From positions 1-37,926 of the forward strand of contig DASWCW010000266.1 in the NCBI GenBank assembly GCA_036395835.1: a stretch of DNA of 37,926 bases, read 5' to 3'. How positions within the stretch are numbered: position 1 is the stretch's first letter; each line of letters begins with the position of its first letter. The stretch comes from AP-16 sp036395835 (lineage in GTDB: Bacteria; Pseudomonadota; Alphaproteobacteria; Rhizobiales; Xanthobacteraceae). Shown here one piece after another: positions 23,242 through 32,497 of the stretch. Under the pieces are notes generated by a model that saw only the letters and a program-made list of their open reading frames with translations, had not been told where the DNA came from and made no database searches. The position numbers and the translations under genes were made by a program.

Positions 23242-24591
23242 CTACGTCGCTGGGGCCGGCTTCGCCACATCGTCGGGATGCTCGGAGGTGATGTCGCCGC
23301 GGTGCGTCTCCGGTCCGATGACGATCGCTGCCGCGGTGATCAGCGACAACGCGATGATGTAGACGGCGACCCACCACGGCCTGCCGCCGGCCTGCGCCAG
23401 CAGCCAAGCTGCCAGGAATGGCGCGGGGCCGCCGGCGAGGATCGAGCCCAATTCCCGCGCGAACGCAAACCCGCCGAACCGCACGCGGGGACCGAACAGC
23501 TCGGAATAATACGCGGCTTGCGGCCCGAACATGCCGGAGACGCCGATCGCGCTCGCGCCGATGAAGGCGAGCCAGATCAGCCATGGCTCCTTAGTCTCGC
23601 ACAGCAGGAAGAACGGGAATGCCCAGGCCGCCGAGAACAGCGCGGCGCCGAGATAGACCGGTCGCCGTCCGACCCGATCGGACAGCGCCGAGAACAACGG
23701 GATGGTCGCGAGCGAAAGAAATTGCGACACGATCACCCCGAACAGCGCTTCGCTCCTGGGCAATTGCAGCTGCTGGACCACATAGTTCAACCCGAACACG
23801 GGAAACAAATAGCCGAGCCCGTTTTCCGCCATACGCGAGCCGATCACGACCAGGAAACTGCGCGGATGCCTGCGGATCGCGTCGAGCACCGGCGCTTTCA
23901 GCGGCTTTCGGCGTTCGGCCACATCGGCGAACACCGGCGTCTCCGCGACGCTGACCCGGATGTAAAGTCCGAGCGCGACCAGGATGGCGCTGAGCAGGAA
24001 CGGGATGCGCCAGCCCCACGCCAGAAAGTCTTCCTTCGGCAGCAGCGTGACCAGCGCGAAGACGCCGGCGGCCAAGAGATTGCCCATGGTGACGCCGATG
24101 GGCGCCCAGCTGCCGAACAGGCCGCGTTTGCCCTCGGGCGCATATTCGACGGCGAAAATGACTGCGCCGCCGTATTCCGCACCCGCCCCGAAGCCCTGCA
24201 GCAGCCGCAGCAGGACCAGGAGGATCGGCGCGCCGATGCCGATGCTGGCATAGCTCGGTACGAGCCCGATCAGGAAGGTCGCTACCCCGACCAGCAGGAG
24301 CGTCACGACCAGCATCGGTTTGCGGCCGAGCCGATCGCCGAAATGTCCGAACACCAGCCCACCGAACGGACGGGCGAAGAAGCCGACCCCGAAGGTGGCG
24401 AACGCGGCCAGCGTCCCCATGCGCGGATCGAGCTTGGGAAAGAACAGCTCGTTGAACACCAGTGCGGCTGCGGTGCCGTAGATGAAGAAATCGTACCATT
24501 CGAGCGCCGAGCCGATCGCGGAGGCCAGCATCACGCGGCCCAGCGATGATTTGTCCCGCGGCACGGCAGTCCCCGTCGCATCGGCCGTCAT
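23242..24591 (-). CDS. MFS transporter, metabolite:H+ symporter (MHS) type
   Basis: A 449-residue major-facilitator protein with twelve hydrophobic segments. The MHS group is indicated by ASAIGSALEWYDFFIYGTAA in the first helix, FGHFGDRLGRKPML in the 2-3 loop and QGFGAGAEYGGA in helix 4. Members (ShiA, KgtP, ProP, citrate carriers) import organic acids, shikimate or osmolytes with protons. The C-terminal coiled coil of ProP is absent, so an organic-acid role is more likely than an osmosensor. ATG at 24591 follows GGAGAG; the longer frame to 24849 is antisense to the neighbouring promoter region. It is divergent from the ABC importer operon with 293 bp between, in which no gene is seen. Confidence 0.92.
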   Translation of the reverse strand: MTADATGTAVPRDKSSLGRVMLASAIGSALEWYDFFIYGTAAALVFNELFFPKLDPRMGTLAAFATFGVGFFARPFGGLVFGHFGDRLGRKPMLVVTLLLVGVATFLIGLVPSYASIGIGAPILLVLLRLLQGFGAGAEYGGAVIFAVEYAPEGKRGLFGSWAPIGVTMGNLLAAGVFALVTLLPKEDFLAWGWRIPFLLSAILVALGLYIRVSVAETPVFADVAERRKPLKAPVLDAIRRHPRSFLVVIGSRMAENGLGYLFPVFGLNYVVQQLQLPRSEALFGVIVSQFLSLATIPLFSALSDRVGRRPVYLGAALFSAAWAFPFFLLCETKEPWLIWLAFIGASAIGVSGMFGPQAAYYSELFGPRVRFGGFAFARELGSILAGGPAPFLAAWLLAQAGGRPWWVAVYIIALSLITAAAIVIGPETHRGDITSEHPDDVAKPAPAT

Positions 24592-24884
24592 GGTTTCTCT
24601 CCCCGATTTTTCCGCCTGATTGTTGTGAGCGGCCCCGATGCTAGACCGGCCGCCGAGAATCCGGCAAGCCGAACCGGCGGCGCGATGCCGGTGCAGCGCT
24701 CGCGACCGTTCCATGCCACTGAAAATCAGGGATCGTGTCGCGGCGAGGATGCGACCGCGCGTCGTCGCGCCGGCCGCAGTCGGCGATGCGATTGCGGGTT
24801 TCCAGGCTGGCGCCGTCAGGTTATGCTCCGGCATGGTCTCGGCGTGCATGTGCCGCGCTCGAAAGACCGGTCGGGGAGGAACTC

Positions 24885-26186
24885 ATGAAACAATGGCGAG
24901 CGATCAGGAAATCCGCGTGGCTCGGCGCGTTCGCGGCGATGGCGTCCTTCGCGTCGGGAGTGCAGAAGGCGGACGCGGCGGAGACGCTCAACGTCTGTCA
25001 CGGCGGGCATCCGATCATGGAGGCCAGCATCAAGATTCTGGACAAATGGGCGAAGAAATTCGACGTGAATTTGACTTCGACGACGGTCGCCTACGCCATT
25101 TTCGTCCCGAAGATCACCCAGATCCTCACCACCAACAGCCCGCAATGCGACATCATCTGGCACAACGACGATTGGGGCCAGCTCTGGAAGCAATATCTCG
25201 TCACCACCGATGACGTCCCCGGCGTCGCCGATTTCCCCAAGCAGCCGCTCGACGCATTCTGGAACGACGATCACAAGCTCACGGTCGTGCCGATGGTGCA
25301 CACCGTGGGAACCTTCTTCTACCGCACCGATCTCGTTCCCGAGAACGAGGTGCCCAAAACCTTCGATGCGCTCGTGCAAGTCAGCGAAAGATTGCAGAAG
25401 GCCGGCAAGGTCAAATGGGGCTACGTCGGCGGCATGTCGATGAACAACACCTGGTTCAGCCTGTGGTGGACCATGTGGAACAACCAGTGCGACATACTCA
25501 AGCCGATCTACGCGCGCACCGTCAAGGAATGGTCGGCCGAGGGCTGGACGCCCATCATCGATCAGCCCTGCCACCAGGAGATCGTCGAATATTGGTGGGA
25601 CGCCCTGCACAAACACAAGATCAGCCCCGAGGCGATGACGACCTATGGCCGCAACGAGGCCAATGCCATCTTCGAGGCGGGCGATGCCGCCTTCACGGTC
25701 GCGGATTCGACGTTCTGGGGCGAGTTCAACGACAAGAACAAATCGCTCGTCGCCGGCAAGGTCGGCATGGCGAAATTCCCGTACGGACCGCGCCGCAAGC
25801 AGCCGATCTCCTGGGACGACATCTGGGGCTGGGCCATTCCCAAGGCGGTTTCGCCCGAGCATCAGAAGCTCGCCAAGCAATTGCTGGGCGCGATGCTAAG
25901 CGATACCGAGGGCCAGCTCGAAATGTGGAACGCGACCGGCGGTCCGCCGCCGAGCACCAAGGCGTTCGAGGTGCTGCAGCAGAAAGATCCGGTATTCCAG
26001 AAGCTGCAGAAGGCGGTGTTCGACGAGGAGCACGTGCACTCGGCGTATTATTTCGCCAACTGGCCGCAGCTCCACAAGGCCTATTCGGACGTCGCCGTCA
26101 AGGCGCTGACCGGACCGCGCGAAGCGATTCCCCAGGTGCTCAAGGACGGCGTGAAGACGCTTCACGAGGTGGCCGTCACCCAGTAG
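24885..26186 (+). CDS. ABC importer substrate-binding protein (family 1, sugar type)
   Basis: A 433-residue periplasmic binding protein with a signal peptide (about 1-31, ending ADA-A). The mature part opens ETLNVCHGGHPIMEASIKIL and shows the two-lobe pattern of bacterial extracellular solute-binding family 1 (for example DIIWHNDDWGQLW, AMTTYGRNEANAIFEAGDAAF and SWDDIWGWAIPKA). It is unusually rich in Trp around the predicted pocket, as in sugar and polyol binders. Several cysteines (NVCHGG, SPQCDI, NQCDI, QPCH) could form disulfides. It is the first gene of a four-gene importer operon; GGGAGGA precedes the ATG. The substrate is not determinable. Confidence 0.9.
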   Translation: MKQWRAIRKSAWLGAFAAMASFASGVQKADAAETLNVCHGGHPIMEASIKILDKWAKKFDVNLTSTTVAYAIFVPKITQILTTNSPQCDIIWHNDDWGQLWKQYLVTTDDVPGVADFPKQPLDAFWNDDHKLTVVPMVHTVGTFFYRTDLVPENEVPKTFDALVQVSERLQKAGKVKWGYVGGMSMNNTWFSLWWTMWNNQCDILKPIYARTVKEWSAEGWTPIIDQPCHQEIVEYWWDALHKHKISPEAMTTYGRNEANAIFEAGDAAFTVADSTFWGEFNDKNKSLVAGKVGMAKFPYGPRRKQPISWDDIWGWAIPKAVSPEHQKLAKQLLGAMLSDTEGQLEMWNATGGPPPSTKAFEVLQQKDPVFQKLQKAVFDEEHVHSAYYFANWPQLHKAYSDVAVKALTGPREAIPQVLKDGVKTLHEVAVTQ

Positions 26187-26190
26187 CCGC

Positions 26191-27138
26191 ATGGCCAATC
26201 CCGCGCGGGCGCTCGACGTTTCCTCGGCGGCAGGCGGCGCTGCGCGGCGTCGCTCGACCGCGCTCGGCGAGAAGCAGCGCTTCATGCTGCTCCTGATCGC
26301 TCCCGCGGCGGCGGTGCTGGTCCTGTTCCAGGTCGTGCCGATCGTGATCGGGGCAAACGCGAGCTTCCGCGACTGGCAACTCTACAATCCGAAGGAGACC
26401 TGGATCGGGCTGGCGCACTACGTCTCGATCCTGAACGATCCGATCTTCCTCTGGGTCGTGCTGCCCAACACCTTCCTGCTGATGTTCGCGACCGTGGCGA
26501 TCTCGCTCGCGCTCGGAATGGCGCTCGCGCATCTGCTCAACTGGAGCTTTCCCGGACACCGGCTGGTGCAAACCGTGATCCTGCTGCCGCAGATGATCGC
26601 GCCGGTGATCGCCGCGACCTCGATGCGCTGGACCTTCAACGATCAGTTCGGGGTGGTCGCCGCGTTCCTGCGCTGGGTGGGATTCGGCCAGATGTCGTGG
26701 CTCGCCGAGCGCTGGCCGAGCTTTTCCATCGTCGTTTTCACCGACGTCTGGATCTGGACGCCGTGGTTCGCGCTCATCCTGCTGGCGGCGCTCAAAAGCC
26801 TGCCGCGCGAGCCGTTCGAGGCGGCGCAGATCGACGCCGCTGGTCGCTGGCGCACGTTCACGCATGTCACGCTGCCGATGCTGCGCCCGGTCATCGGCGT
26901 GTGCGTGCTGATCCGCTCGATCGACGCGTTCCGCACCTTCGACCAGGTCTGGGTGCTCACCGGCGGCGGCCCGGCCCGCTCGACCGAGGTGTTCAGCATC
27001 TATGCCTATGTCGAGACCTTCCAGAATCTCGATTTCGGCCGCGGTTCCGCCGCGGCGATCGTCGGCGCCCTCATCATCCTCGTCGTCGCCTGGCTGATGT
27101 ACACGGCGATCGACCGGCTCGCGAACATCTCGCGATGA
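26191..27138 (+). CDS. ABC importer permease, MalF/UgpA-like
   Basis: A 315-residue inner-membrane permease with six hydrophobic segments after a polar N-terminus (1-30). The ATPase-contacting EAA loop is EAAQIDAAGRWRTFTHVTLP (about 212-231). VWVLTGGGPARSTEVFSIYAY is the hallmark of MalF/UgpA-type permeases. It starts 4 nt after the binding-protein stop, and its TGA overlaps the ATG of the second permease (ATGA), so the two are coupled and should form the heterodimeric channel. Confidence 0.92.
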   Translation: MANPARALDVSSAAGGAARRRSTALGEKQRFMLLLIAPAAAVLVLFQVVPIVIGANASFRDWQLYNPKETWIGLAHYVSILNDPIFLWVVLPNTFLLMFATVAISLALGMALAHLLNWSFPGHRLVQTVILLPQMIAPVIAATSMRWTFNDQFGVVAAFLRWVGFGQMSWLAERWPSFSIVVFTDVWIWTPWFALILLAALKSLPREPFEAAQIDAAGRWRTFTHVTLPMLRPVIGVCVLIRSIDAFRTFDQVWVLTGGGPARSTEVFSIYAYVETFQNLDFGRGSAAAIVGALIILVVAWLMYTAIDRLANISR

Positions 27139-27989
27139 CGGCCGCCGCAGCGATCGCGCCGAGCTCGCGGAGCCGCATCGCGGATGCGCTGGCGCCGGGC
27201 GGACGCACGGCGCTGCTGGTACTGATGTTTGCCGGCATCATCCTGCTGTTTCTCGGCCCGGTCGTCATCATGGTGGTGACCTCGCTGCGGCCGGGCTGGG
27301 CGGTGTATTACATCTACCGCGGCACCGCCTTCACCGTGCAGAACTATCTCGAAGTGTTTGCCAGGCCGGCCGTAGTGCATGCATTCGTCAATAGCTTCAT
27401 CCTGGCGACGCTCGCCACTTTGTTCTCGCTCGGCGTGACCATCACCAGCGGCTACATGCTCTCGCGCTTCCGGGGGCCGATTCCGCGCACCTGGTTCGGG
27501 ACCATCTATTTGTTCCGCACCGTGCCCTACATATCCTGGGTGCTGCCGCTGTATCTGGTCGATTATTATCTCGGCATCTACGATACCTACGTCGGCATCC
27601 TGCTGCCGCACATCGCGGTGCACATCTGCTTCTTCTCCTGGATCATGAAGGGATTTTTCGACGGCATCGATCCGTCGATGGAATATGCGGCGCTGATCGA
27701 CGGCTGCACCCGCTGGGGCGCGTTTCTGCGCGTGGCGCTGCCTTCGGCGGTGCCGGCGATCACCGCGCTCGCGATCCTGTCCTGGCTCTACACCTGGAAC
27801 GAGTTCCTGTTCGCGCTCATCCTCACCGGTCACAACACGGCGATGATCACCGTGACCATGGCGCAGTTCGTGACCGAGCTCGGGACCCAATGGAATCTCA
27901 TGAGCGCGATGGCGGTGCTGGCCATGGGCCCGGCGGTGCTGGTGACTTTGTTCGCGCAGCGCTACGTCATTCGCGGACTGCGCATCTGA
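27135..27989 (+). CDS. ABC importer permease, MalG/UgpE-like
   Basis: A 284-residue permease with six hydrophobic segments. The EAA loop is a variant, EYAALIDGCTRWGAFLRVALP (about 178-198), with Tyr and Ala where EAA is usual but the conserved Gly and Pro kept. LSWLYTWNEFLFALILT matches the C-terminal MalG-type region. It overlaps the first permease by 4 nt and pairs with it. The ATPase gene follows after 44 bp with its own ribosome site. Confidence 0.92.
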   Translation: MTAAAAIAPSSRSRIADALAPGGRTALLVLMFAGIILLFLGPVVIMVVTSLRPGWAVYYIYRGTAFTVQNYLEVFARPAVVHAFVNSFILATLATLFSLGVTITSGYMLSRFRGPIPRTWFGTIYLFRTVPYISWVLPLYLVDYYLGIYDTYVGILLPHIAVHICFFSWIMKGFFDGIDPSMEYAALIDGCTRWGAFLRVALPSAVPAITALAILSWLYTWNEFLFALILTGHNTAMITVTMAQFVTELGTQWNLMSAMAVLAMGPAVLVTLFAQRYVIRGLRI

Positions 27990-28033
27990 TCGGCCGGGGA
28001 GCCGAGATATCGGAGCTTCCGGCGGGAGACACC

Positions 28034-29131
28034 ATGGCGAAGGTGGCATTGGAGCGGATCGAGAAGACCTACGGCACGGTTCCTGCCGTGACCGACCTCG
28101 ATCTCGAGATCGACGACGAGGAATTCGTGGTGCTGGTCGGGCCGTCGGGCTGCGGCAAGTCGACGACGCTGCGGCTCGTCGCCGGGCTCGAGGAGGTCAG
28201 CTCCGGCACCATCCGCATCGGCGAGCGCATCGTCAATCGGCTGCCGCCGAAGGACCGCGACATCGCGATGGTGTTCCAGAATTACGCGCTCTATCAGCAC
28301 ATGACGGTGTACGACAATCTCGCCTTCGGCCTGCGCAACCGGCGCACCGGCGAGGCGCTGATCCGCCAGGAGATCGCCCGCGCCGCCGACATTCTCGGCA
28401 TCGGCAATCTGCTCGCGCGCAAGCCGCGCGAGCTCTCCGGCGGGCAGCAGCAGCGCGTGGCGCTCGGGCGCTGCATCGTGCGGCATCCGCAGGTGTTCCT
28501 GTTCGACGAGCCGCTTTCCAACCTCGACGCGGAGCTCAGAGCCCACATGCGCATCGAGCTCAAGCGCCTGCGCGAGCGCATCCCCGTCACCTCGATCTAC
28601 GTGACGCACGATCAGGTCGAAGCGATGACGCTCGGCGACCGCGTCGCCGTGATGCGCGACGGGCGCATCCAGCAGGTCGGCACGCCGCTCGAGATCTACA
28701 ATAGGCCGAACAACCGGTTCGTCGCGGGCTTCATCGGCGCGCCTGCGATGAATTTCCTCGAGGTGACGCTCGAAGACGCGGGCGGCGAGCTGTACGCGGT
28801 CGCGTCGGGCTTTCGCATTCGCGTGCCCAACGAGCGCGCCGGCCTGCGCGAGTTTTCCGGCGATCGCACGATGCTGCTCGGCGTGCGTCCGGAGCACACA
28901 TTGCTGGGCGAGCCGAAACCCCAGCACGGCACCTCGTTCGACGCGGTCGTCGAAGTCACCGAGCAGCTCGGCGCCGAGCTGCTGCTCGGGGTGCGCGCCG
29001 CGGGGCGCACGCTGATCGCCTCGCGCATCGACCCGGAGATCAAGCTCGCCCCGCACGAGCCGGTGCGCATGTCGCTCGCCCCGCGCGGACTGCATTTCTT
29101 CGACCGGGACAGCGGCGAAGCGATCCGCTGA
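28034..29131 (+). CDS. ABC importer ATP-binding protein, MalK/UgpC-like
   Basis: A 365-residue ATPase of the CUT1/MOI class. Walker A is GPSGCGKST (36-44), the Q-loop VFQNYALY, the signature LSGGQQQR (134-141), Walker B VFLFDEP (154-160) and the switch His in YVTHDQ. Residues 240-365 form the regulatory OB-type domain (TOBE), including LLGVRPEHT, as in MalK and UgpC. It powers the two permeases just upstream. ATG at 28034 lies nine bases after GGGAG. Such ATPases are sometimes shared by several importers, but this one is in operon with a complete set. Confidence 0.94.
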   Translation: MAKVALERIEKTYGTVPAVTDLDLEIDDEEFVVLVGPSGCGKSTTLRLVAGLEEVSSGTIRIGERIVNRLPPKDRDIAMVFQNYALYQHMTVYDNLAFGLRNRRTGEALIRQEIARAADILGIGNLLARKPRELSGGQQQRVALGRCIVRHPQVFLFDEPLSNLDAELRAHMRIELKRLRERIPVTSIYVTHDQVEAMTLGDRVAVMRDGRIQQVGTPLEIYNRPNNRFVAGFIGAPAMNFLEVTLEDAGGELYAVASGFRIRVPNERAGLREFSGDRTMLLGVRPEHTLLGEPKPQHGTSFDAVVEVTEQLGAELLLGVRAAGRTLIASRIDPEIKLAPHEPVRMSLAPRGLHFFDRDSGEAIR

Positions 29132-29174
29132 GCGCGGGAATTTCGCAACAAATCATCCAGGGATCGCCGGCATC

Positions 29175-29945
29175 ATGTACGCACTCGAAGGCAGGACCGC
29201 TGTCGTGACCGGCGCCGGGTCGGGGATCGGCCGTGCAATCGCGCTGCGCCTGGCCGAGGAGGGATGCGACGTCGGCGTGATCGACATCGATCCTCGCGCG
29301 GCCGAGGACACGGTCCGCCGCGTCCGCGAGCTGAAGCGAACCGCCTCCGGCGCGGCTGCCGACGTAACCGATATCGATGCGACCAAACGCGCCGTCGATG
29401 CGCTCGTCCAAACACTCGGCAAGCTCGACATCCTGGTCAATAGCGCCGGCATCCTGCGCATCGCCAAATTGGCCGAGATGAGCAAGCAGGACTGGGACGA
29501 CACGTTGCGCATCAACGTCGACGGCGTCTTTCATTCTTGCCAGGCGGCGATCCCGCATTTGCGCAAGCACAAGCGCGGGCGGATCATCAATATCGCGTCC
29601 TGGCTCGGCAAGACCGGGAAGGCCTATTACGGCGCCTATTGCGCCTCGAAATTCGCCGTGATCGCCTTGACGCAGACCCTGGCGCTCGAGCATGCATCCG
29701 AGCACATCAACGTGAACGCAATCTGCCCGGGCGTGATCATGGAGACCGGCATGCGCGAGCGCGCCGAGGCCGAGCTCGAGGCAATGGGGCTGCCGAGCGC
29801 CGAGGAGCGCGTCTCCGCCATTCCGCTCGGACGGCTCGGCAAGCCCGACGACGTGGCGCGCATTGCCGCGTTCCTAGCCTCCGACGAGGCGGCTTACATG
29901 ACCGGCCAGGCGATCAACGTCACGGGCGGGCTCTGGTTGAGCTAG
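29175..29945 (+). CDS. Short-chain dehydrogenase/reductase (SDR)
   Basis: A 256-residue classical SDR. The cofactor motif is TGAGSGIG (12-19), with Asp37 after the second strand (VGVIDID), which favours NAD(H) over NADP(H). NSAG (89-92), Asn114, Ser142 and Tyr155-x3-Lys159 (YCASK) complete the catalytic tetrad. The C-terminus ends GQAINVTGG as in the FabG-like group. It lies 43 bp after the importer ATPase on the same strand and probably belongs to that operon, oxidising the imported polyol or alcohol. Substrate assignment is inference only. Confidence 0.93.
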   Translation: MYALEGRTAVVTGAGSGIGRAIALRLAEEGCDVGVIDIDPRAAEDTVRRVRELKRTASGAAADVTDIDATKRAVDALVQTLGKLDILVNSAGILRIAKLAEMSKQDWDDTLRINVDGVFHSCQAAIPHLRKHKRGRIINIASWLGKTGKAYYGAYCASKFAVIALTQTLALEHASEHINVNAICPGVIMETGMRERAEAELEAMGLPSAEERVSAIPLGRLGKPDDVARIAAFLASDEAAYMTGQAINVTGGLWLS

Positions 29946-29981
29946 CCGAACACTATTCTGCCGCCCCGACGCGCTCCTGAT

Positions 29982-30509
29982 CTATCTGCGGGCGTGCCTG
30001 CGATGATGGCTTCGCCCGAGGTGACGCAGACCGGGACCCGCGCCGCGCAACTCGAGGCTGGCAACGCCTACCGCGACATTGAGTCCGGTCTGTCCCTCCA
30101 GGCTCAACGGCTGCAACGAGAAGGAATTCTCCGACCCGCCCACCAGCGCGTTGGCGTTGCCCCCTATGACGACCGCGGCGCCGGCAGTGAGGCCGCCATA
30201 GCTCCCGGAGAGATCACCCGGGCCGATGTGGCGTGTCGGGGCGAACACCACCCATCCCAGTGTCGATTGCTGCGTGAAGCCGATATCGAGACCGACCCGC
30301 CGCACCAGCCCATAGTACGGATAACGCGGACCGCGGTCCGACTGGAACCAGCATTGCAGCTCGTGCACCGAGCCCACGACGTAGCTCGCGCTCCCGGCTC
30401 CCCGGCATTCGAGAATTCCGGCTTGGATCCGAGACTGGCTCGCGGCCGGCGCGCATGTTGCGGCGAGCGCGGTACATGCGAGTGCGCAGATCATCGTGAC
30501 GCGTTTCAT
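29982..30509 (-). CDS. DUF992 exported protein
   Basis: A 175-residue protein with a signal peptide (about 1-24, ending ASQS). The mature part has the DUF992 features: IQAGILECRG, a second Cys at ELQCWF (possible disulfide), VGLDIGFTQQ, WVVFAPT and GGSENSFSLQPLSLEGQTGLN. Function of the family is unknown; it is common in rhizobial genomes. The last 22 residues are Arg/His-rich and unlike the usual short end, so the original stop may have been lost. It converges on the SDR gene (36-bp gap). The longer frame up to 31253 is antisense to the reductase gene and is rejected. Confidence 0.82.
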   Translation of the reverse strand: MKRVTMICALACTALAATCAPAASQSRIQAGILECRGAGSASYVVGSVHELQCWFQSDRGPRYPYYGLVRRVGLDIGFTQQSTLGWVVFAPTRHIGPGDLSGSYGGLTAGAAVVIGGNANALVGGSENSFSLQPLSLEGQTGLNVAVGVASLELRGAGPGLRHLGRSHHRRHARR

Positions 30510-30782
30510 CGGTTTCCCTCGGTTCGAACTGTTTGGATCAAGGACATGCGGCTGGATCAAACGACGATACTCAAACATGAATTGGCGAGAAATGAGGCGC
30601 TCGCGAGGCGATCGATGGATCGGGTTGGATAAAGGCGCCACATTGTAGTTGCTCTCGCCGCAACTTAAGCGCTCGGTGTTGATCGCGCCGAGCCGATACG
30701 ACAGAATTGCAGCCAACCATCTTTGTTTTGATGAGCGTGTGCAGCTCGGGCTTTGCCGCAGTCGATCGGTCACCTTCTGGCG

Positions 30783-32497
30783 ATGAGCATCCTCCTCACC
30801 CCGGCGCGGATCGGCGAAGTCGAGATTCCCAATCGCATCGTGCTGCCGCCGATGACCACGCGCACGGCGGACGCGGAGGGGCTCGTCACCGAGGACACGC
30901 TTGCCTATTACCTCGCGCGCGTATCCGGCGGGGTCGGGCTGATTACGGTGGAGATGGCATCTCCGGAACCGGCGGGTCGGCACCGGCAGCGCGAGCTCGG
31001 CATTTACGACGACCGCTTCCTGCCCGGGCTCGCCCGATTGGTCGACGCGATTCACCGCGGCAGCGCCAAGGCCTCGATCCAGCTCGGCCATGGCGGCGGT
31101 CACACCCGCACGGACATTTGCGGGGAGGCGCCGATCGCGCCCTCGACCATTCCGCATCCGGTGTTCGAGGTCACGTTCGAAACCATCGTGCCGGAAGCCA
31201 TGGCGAAGGTGCGGATCGAGCGAACCACGACGGCGTTCGCCGAGGCCGCGCACGACGCGCCGGGTTCGACTGTGTCGAGATTCACGCGGCGCACGGTTAT
31301 CTGATCTCGCAATTTCACAACCGCTTCGAGAATCGGCGCAGCGACGAATACGGCGGCACGCTCGAGAACCGGGCGCGCTTCGGGCTCGAGATCCTGCGCG
31401 CGGTGAAAGCGGCGGTACCCGGCATGCCGGTTATCTACCGGATCTCGGTCGAGGATTTTTTTCCCGAGGGGATGCACTTTGCGGAGGGAAAGCAGGTGGC
31501 CCTCTGGGCGGCCGAAGCCGGCGCCGACGCCCTGCATGTCACGGCGGGCCATTACCGCTCGCTGCCGCCCGCCGCCATGATGATTCCGCCGATGCGGCTG
31601 CCCGAGGCGACGTTTCTCGATTACGCGGCCGACATCAAGGCGGGCGTCGAGATTCCGGTCATTGCCGTGGGCCGCCTCGGCGATCCGCAACGGGCAACCG
31701 AAGCGGTCGCGCGCGGCAAGGCGGATTTCATCGCGCTCGGGCGCGCGCTCATTGCCGATCCCGAATGGGTGAACAAGCTCTCCCGCGGCGAGCCGGCGCG
31801 GCGGTGTCTGGCCTGCAACACCTGCGTCGACGAGATGCGGGGCGGCGCCCGCCTCGGTTGCGTCGTCAACGCCATGGCGGGCCGCGAGCTTGAGTTCCGC
31901 AACGCGGCGCCGCCCGCGGGCGAGCGGATCGCGATCATCGGCGCCGGACCGGCGGGACTGACCTACGCGTCGCTCGTCGCCGAGCGCAATGCCGTTACGG
32001 TTTTCGAGCGCGAGCACGCGCCGGGCGGCGCGTTCCGGTATGCCGGCAAGGCGCCGTTGTTCCAGGAAGTCGAGGCGGACGAACGCTCGCTGCAAACGTA
32101 TATCGACGAGCTGGTGCGCGCCTGCGCGCAAAAGCGCGTGACGTTCCGCTTCGGCGTGGATGTCCGGCGAGAGCCAGGACTACTCGCGCCGTTCGATCGC
32201 ATCGTCGTCGCCGCCGGCGCCCGCTATCGCTTCGGCCTCGGCGCGCCGGCGTGTTTCCTGCTCGATCGAGGGCTCGCGCGCCGGCTCGGGCTGCGAAGCC
32301 TGTTCTCCTCGCCGCGGTTGCGCGACTGGTTCTATTTTCGCGCCCGTCAGGGGAGCGCCGAGGAATTCCGCCGCCTCGCGCATCCGAGCCAAACAATCGT
32401 GGTGATCGGCGATGCCGTGAAGGCGGGCAAGAGCAAGGAGGCGATCGCCAGCGCGTTTGCGGCCGCTCTGCTGGAATCCGCGCGCCATGGCGTCTGA
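30783..32497 (+). pseudogene. Enoate/2,4-dienoyl-CoA reductase-like flavoprotein, frameshifted
   Basis: The product resembles multidomain Old-Yellow-Enzyme reductases (FMN barrel, one [4Fe-4S], C-terminal FAD/NAD domain). Frame one runs from ATG 30783 (ILLTPARIGEVEIPNRIV, QLGHGGGHTRTD) to FAEAA near 31250. From about 31253 the match continues in another frame: AGFDCVEIHAAHGYLISQFHN, the cluster cysteines CLACNTC and a later Cys, then IAIIGAGPAGL for FAD. The join is short of a few bases in the ARRAREAGFD-type helix, so a small deletion (about 1-7 nt) is likely. Frame one alone would stop at 31304 without active-site His. At about 571 codons it is also shorter than FadH (about 670). It overlaps the next gene by 11 nt, so both form one operon. 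Confidence 0.85.

Noticed and set aside
30510..31253. N-terminal extension of the DUF992 frame
   Set aside because: The mature protein has its own Met and signal peptide at 30509. The extension is antisense to the flavoprotein gene.
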